Assembly: GCA_009869945.1 (NCBI GenBank)
Contig: WIXG01000011.1
Location: 62,001-126,000 of the forward strand
Length of the DNA: 64,000 bases
Direction: 5' to 3'
Source: Mesaphorura yosii
Taxonomy: Eukaryota; Arthropoda; Collembola; Poduromorpha; Tullbergiidae
Positions 60,781 to 64,000 of this stretch are shown in pieces. Each line of letters starts with the position of its first letter. Positions within the stretch are counted from its first letter, which is position 1. Below the pieces are notes generated by a model. It searched no databases, was not told the origin of the DNA, and worked only from the letters and a program-made list of their open reading frames with translations. The position numbers and the translations under genes were made by a program.

Positions 60781-61523
60781 TTATGCATTTTGTTCTTGTC
60801 CACCTGATTCTGGCTGACGCATTACTTCTGGAAGTTCTGGGGGCTGTGACAATGGAGCGATATCCATCTCTTCCCATTCTCCAAATTCGTCCCTGAAAAC
60901 AGAATATTGACGCGTTATTGAGGCTTAAGAAATTCAATGCAATGTGAATCGTGAGTGCAATGCAATGCTTTCGAGTTTTCCAATAATTACCTGCAGACCA
61001 GAGCAATTGTTGATGGTAATTGCGGTTTCGCTGTTGCTGCATTTAAACCGTAATCTCCGATATTTTTGTTATCTTTCATTTCCTCACGTTCCTTGTACAA
61101 TCGCTGATGTTCTGGATGAATTTTTAAAATACCTGAGTAGGTGGAAGAAAGAAGGAGAATTAATTATACGATCAATAGACGAATATTAAATGATAATATT
61201 ACACTAGCAAAAATCTTGTGTCATCTTACCAGCTACCATTCTCTTCAATTCAAGCACACTTGTCTCTTCACGCACGTCAATAAAAATGCTTGTCTTCTTA
61301 CGCCGGATCTGCAGAAGCCAGATCACATTAATTAAGTTAGACTTTGGCAAATGAAATGCTGTTTGACAACGTACCATTAGAAATACATCCTGTGTGATCC
61401 AAACCAAACCGGAAGCGGAGGTCAGGAAAAAATAGAATACATGGAATTAGTTACGGCAATCAAAGACAATCTCAATTTAGGCTTAAGGCAGGCAGAGGCA
61501 CTTACATTGCGATTTTGTTCCAT
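60781..61523 (-). CDS. ELOB: Elongin B (121 aa)
   Basis: This is the ubiquitin-like subunit of the Elongin BC complex, an adaptor for VHL/SOCS-box ubiquitin ligases and the SIII elongation factor. Minus-strand exons are 61523-61506 (MEQNRN), 61389-61375 (DVFLM, only 15 nt), 61308-61230, 61132-60991 and 60892-60781 (TAA). Phases agree. The ubiquitin-like fold begins DVFLMIRRKKTSIFIDVREE and continues TSVLELKRMVAGILKIHPEH. The C-terminus has the usual PLSQPPELPEVMRQPESGGQ tail. Vertebrate ELOB is 118 aa and starts MDVFLMIRR, so the six N-terminal residues here are an extension in a separate tiny exon. If translation started elsewhere, the five-codon exon would still be required. Confidence 0.94.
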
Positions 61524-61672
61524 GATGGTTTCCGTGCAGCAGAATCCTTAGAAAGTGGAATGGAGAACGAGTAGTTAGCGCATGTAAACTAGTACGCGGT
61601 TGTTAATGGTCGTTCGTCCACTACTTAACGAGGAGGTTAACCTCAGTTAAGTTTCTTCTCCTTATCGGAGAG

Positions 61673-61684
61673 CTAACCGGTTAG
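61673..61684. promoter_or_regulatory. Perfect palindrome CTAACCGGTTAG, Grainyhead-type site
   Basis: The core AACCGGTT matches the known optimum for Grainyhead/CP2 transcription factors. It lies about 150 bp upstream of the ELOB start codon, 28 bp from a second palindrome. Binding is inferred from the sequence only. Confidence 0.45.
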
Positions 61685-63011
61685 GCGGTTAATTCCTCAG
61701 CAGCCTTGATTAAAATTCTGTTTACCTAATTAAGGAAAAAGAAGGAGAATTACGAAATTCTAATTTTCAAATGTGCCGGTGCGCACAAGATGTACTTTTA
61801 CATATGCAAGTACGTGTCTGTCAATCAAGCTACAAGCAGCCTGTTGGCTTTTCTACGTACTTGTACTCGTATTGATCTTTGTATGACCCTAGCTGGTTGT
61901 ATGATGTGTTGCGGTGAAACAGTGATTTACAAGGAACTGAGAGCAACTAGGGTTGAAGTAGTTGATTCCATGAATTACTCAAAAACTATAAAAACACGAT
62001 TTCATGATAATAATCTTGGTAATAATCAGTAGCAGATCACCACAGCCTTCATTTGACAAAAATAGATGCAGTCCTGTAAAATCCACATTCAATTTTGACG
62101 ATCGATCCTCGATTGCTTCAATTGAGGATCCAATCATTTACCCAACACATCGTTATCGGCAAACCCAAGCCCAGTGGCATGCTTACTCATTTGAAATCCA
62201 CAGGATTCCTCTCCTGATCAATTTGCAAGCACGCACAATGAGATCATCATCGTCGTCTTCGTGTTCGTTGTTGCACAGCTCGTTAATACGTACGGAAGCG
62301 GAAGGAACCTTGAGCTTGAGTTTCGTGCGATTTGCTCTGTGTTGATTGTTGACAGCTTTCAAATGAATTTAAGACGCACTCGCGATTCGCATTATTACAA
62401 GCTATTTATGGAACTCAACGTCGAAGCAATGCATGTATATGTCGTATATGTGTTTATGGATGGGGACTGCAGGTGAGTTGCAGACGCAAAACTTGAAATT
62501 AGCAATCAGCTCCAGCCGCATGCATATAGGCAGGCGCTTGAAGGAATTGTCGTTTTTGCTTCCTCTTTCAGGACACGAGGTTCATTTCCGCCACTTCCTT
62601 CTGGCATCTGGCTGCTTGATTCTAATAACCAAAGACCAGTCAGTCATAAAACCATAACCATAATACTCAATCAAGTATTAAAAGTGAAAAGACGTGAGCC
62701 TAGCCAGGCCAAACTCAAGCCATGTCACAAATTCACAACAATGCTGGTACACAATTGCTATTCGAATCAAACAGTGTTCCACATGCAACCGACAACCAGC
62801 ATAAATTGACGTTACTGACTGAGTTATTATTTATAACCCACACTTATTGCCAATATCGCGTTCAAAGAGTTGGCCCATGGCGAAATAAATTCCTCCTGAT
62901 GCACTTTGCTTTTGCATGTCGGGCGTAGTAAACAATGAGACGGCAATTTACATCACAAATCAGTCGTCTTGCAAAATATTGAACTGTGTACACGCGCAGA
63001 TGCACGAAACC

Positions 63012-63019
63012 TATAAATA
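63012..63019 (+). promoter_or_regulatory. Candidate TATA box of eclosion hormone gene
   Basis: TATAAATA in the context CCTATAAATAG, about 320 bp before the hormone start codon. An arthropod-style initiator TCAGTC lies at 63068-63073, farther away than usual, so the exact start site is uncertain. Confidence 0.5.
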
Positions 63020-63338
63020 GTTGTTGTGCAAGTCAAGCTTGGACGGTGGACCTTCTGTGATCGGTTGTCAGTCAGTTTCCACTTTTGTGATTCAAAATTC
63101 AAGTTAGTCGCTGATTTCGTTGACGAAATCCATTGTGACGAAGGATCCAGCATTGGAATCTGTTCCTGACTTACTGGCACATCGACACACGGCGTACTAG
63201 GTCAACTGAGGTCGTTCATCCACTAACTCGGATACCCCGACTGCAAGAAACCGTTTTTTGTCCTCCATCTCAAGTTGAATCAACTGCATACTGCATTGCA
63301 TCAACTGCATTCATCGGTTCTCGTCATTGGTCATTATC

Positions 63339-63665
63339 ATGCATGGAATAATCAGATCAATCTTGCCGTCAACACACTTGCGGCTGACACTCGCCACGTT
63401 CGTCGCCTGCGTCGTGACTCTTCTCTTGATCACCTGCGAATGCCAGGCCAGACAATCGCAGCAAGCATCTGCGTCGTCCCAGAACAGCGTCATCCGAAAC
63501 GGAGTAAAAATCTGTCTCAACAACTGCGGCCAGTGCAAACGAATGTATGGCCAATACTTCGACGGGCGACGGTGCGCGGATCGCTGCGTACAAGCCAAAG
63601 GAGTGTTTATTCCAGATTGTCAAAGCCTGAACTCAATCAAGAGTTTTATTATCTCTAAATTTTAG
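63339..63665 (+). CDS. Eh: Eclosion hormone precursor (108 aa)
   Basis: This neuropeptide triggers the ecdysis behaviour sequence through a receptor guanylyl cyclase. It is a single open frame starting MHGIIRSILPSTHLRLTLAT, with a hydrophobic signal core to about residue 32 (FVACVVTLLLITC). The mature part begins near residue 39. Six cysteines at 59, 63, 66, 79, 83 and 94 match the family spacing: CLNNCGQCKRMYGQYFDG, RRCADRCVQAKG and VFIPDCQSLNSIKSF. These form three disulfides in known eclosion hormones. Length and absence of dibasic cutting inside the mature part fit the family. A phase-shifted frame from 63275 is a shadow. The poly(A) signal is at 63722, before a gene on the other strand. 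Confidence 0.94.
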   Translation: MHGIIRSILPSTHLRLTLATFVACVVTLLLITCECQARQSQQASASSQNSVIRNGVKICLNNCGQCKRMYGQYFDGRRCADRCVQAKGVFIPDCQSLNSIKSFIISKF

Positions 63666-63721
63666 GTGCTAGATAAATTTCTGTAACTGCAGCGTATCGA
63701 ATTTGGTATTTTCACATTAAC

Positions 63722-63727
63722 AATAAA
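63722..63727 (+). terminator. Eh: Poly(A) signal of eclosion hormone
   Basis: AATAAA 57 nt after the stop codon, in an AT-rich context and before the facing minus-strand frame. Confidence 0.65.
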
Positions 63728-63756
63728 CAGATGCAAGTGATTTCATGAGTATTCCT

Positions 63757-63972
63757 TCAATTTCGAATGAATCGGCCAATTGTTTTGATGTCCGTGCAAT
63801 CAATCTTTGGGACATCGCCCTCAGAGTCGAAATCGACTTCCTGGTTGTCCTGGTCGTTGTCCTCTGCTTCGGTTCCTCCTCCAGCTGCTCCTGCCCGCTT
63901 GTTCCATGGGTAGTAGTAATTGACTGGCACCGGCACGCGCGGCCCGCTGCTCTTCTTGTACGGCAAACTCAT
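63757..63972 (-). CDS. Small uncharacterised protein (71 aa), tail to tail with eclosion hormone
   Basis: I do not recognise it. The frame starts ATG at 63972, 28 nt from the window edge, and reads MSLPYKKSSGPRVPVPVNYY, then a Gly/Ala-rich turn, an acidic stretch (DNDQDNQEVDFDSEGDVPKI) and the end DCTDIKTIGRFIRN. There is no signal peptide or membrane helix. The structured-looking first 28 and last 18 residues flanking a low-complexity acid region resemble a real small protein. An exon of a longer gene continuing outside the window is possible if the ATG is internal. Some support comes from the gene-like position just after a poly(A) signal of the facing gene. Confidence 0.5.
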   Translation of the reverse strand: MSLPYKKSSGPRVPVPVNYYYPWNKRAGAAGGGTEAEDNDQDNQEVDFDSEGDVPKIDCTDIKTIGRFIRN

Positions 63973-64000
63973 CTTGCATGTTTGTGCGCAAGAATAACCG

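Larger units (their letters stand above)
61524..63338. other. Divergent region between ELOB and eclosion hormone
   Basis: This 1.8-kb region should hold the promoters of ELOB (-) and eclosion hormone (+). It contains two perfect 12-bp palindromes near 61640 and 61678, a TATAAATA box at 63012, and scattered short frames with no family resemblance. Confidence 0.5.

Overview
This is a eukaryotic nuclear window. Its genes have many small exons, separated mostly by 50-120 nt GT-AG introns. It carries a six-cysteine eclosion-hormone neuropeptide gene at the right end, which points to an ecdysozoan and most likely an arthropod. A springtail-like or other compact arthropod genome would fit, but that is my inference. 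All exon structures below were assembled by hand from splice sites, reading phase and family resemblance. No alignment was run.

Left third (1-22.5 kb): the 3' part of a lipoyltransferase gene (LIPT1, +) converges on a minus-strand gene for a 1268-residue, mostly disordered protein of unknown function. About 8 kb of gene-poor DNA follows. Then come a complete seven-exon tetraspanin (-) and an unrecognised 533-residue charged protein (+).

Middle (22.5-45 kb): after about 7.7 kb of gene-poor DNA, a packed plus-strand run begins. It holds SMG9 (nonsense-mediated decay), FAX-like gene A, ZCCHC7 (five zinc knuckles, nuclear RNA surveillance), an isochorismatase-domain hydrolase, FAX-like gene B, and FAX-like copy C. 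The three FAX-like copies (failed axon connections; metaxin/GST-like fold) form a local paralog cluster split by two unrelated genes. Copy C keeps nearly its whole exon set but has a TAG and a TGA in frame. It is a recent pseudogene or a candidate for recoding.

Right third (45-64 kb): an NPC2-type sterol carrier and an acid sphingomyelinase lie next to each other, and both would act on endolysosomal lipid. The sphingomyelinase has a phase-compatible alternative last exon. On the minus strand follow a membrane-anchored UDP-glycosyltransferase and a small F-box protein with a KEN motif. Then come POLR2K (+) and Elongin B (-), tail to tail. The window ends with eclosion hormone (+) facing a 71-codon ORF (-).

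I saw no CRISPR array, no recognisable rRNA or tRNA gene and no intact transposon. One weak retroelement-like ORF remnant lies near 32.3 kb. Gene-poor stretches carry many short CAAGT/CCAAG-type word arrays.
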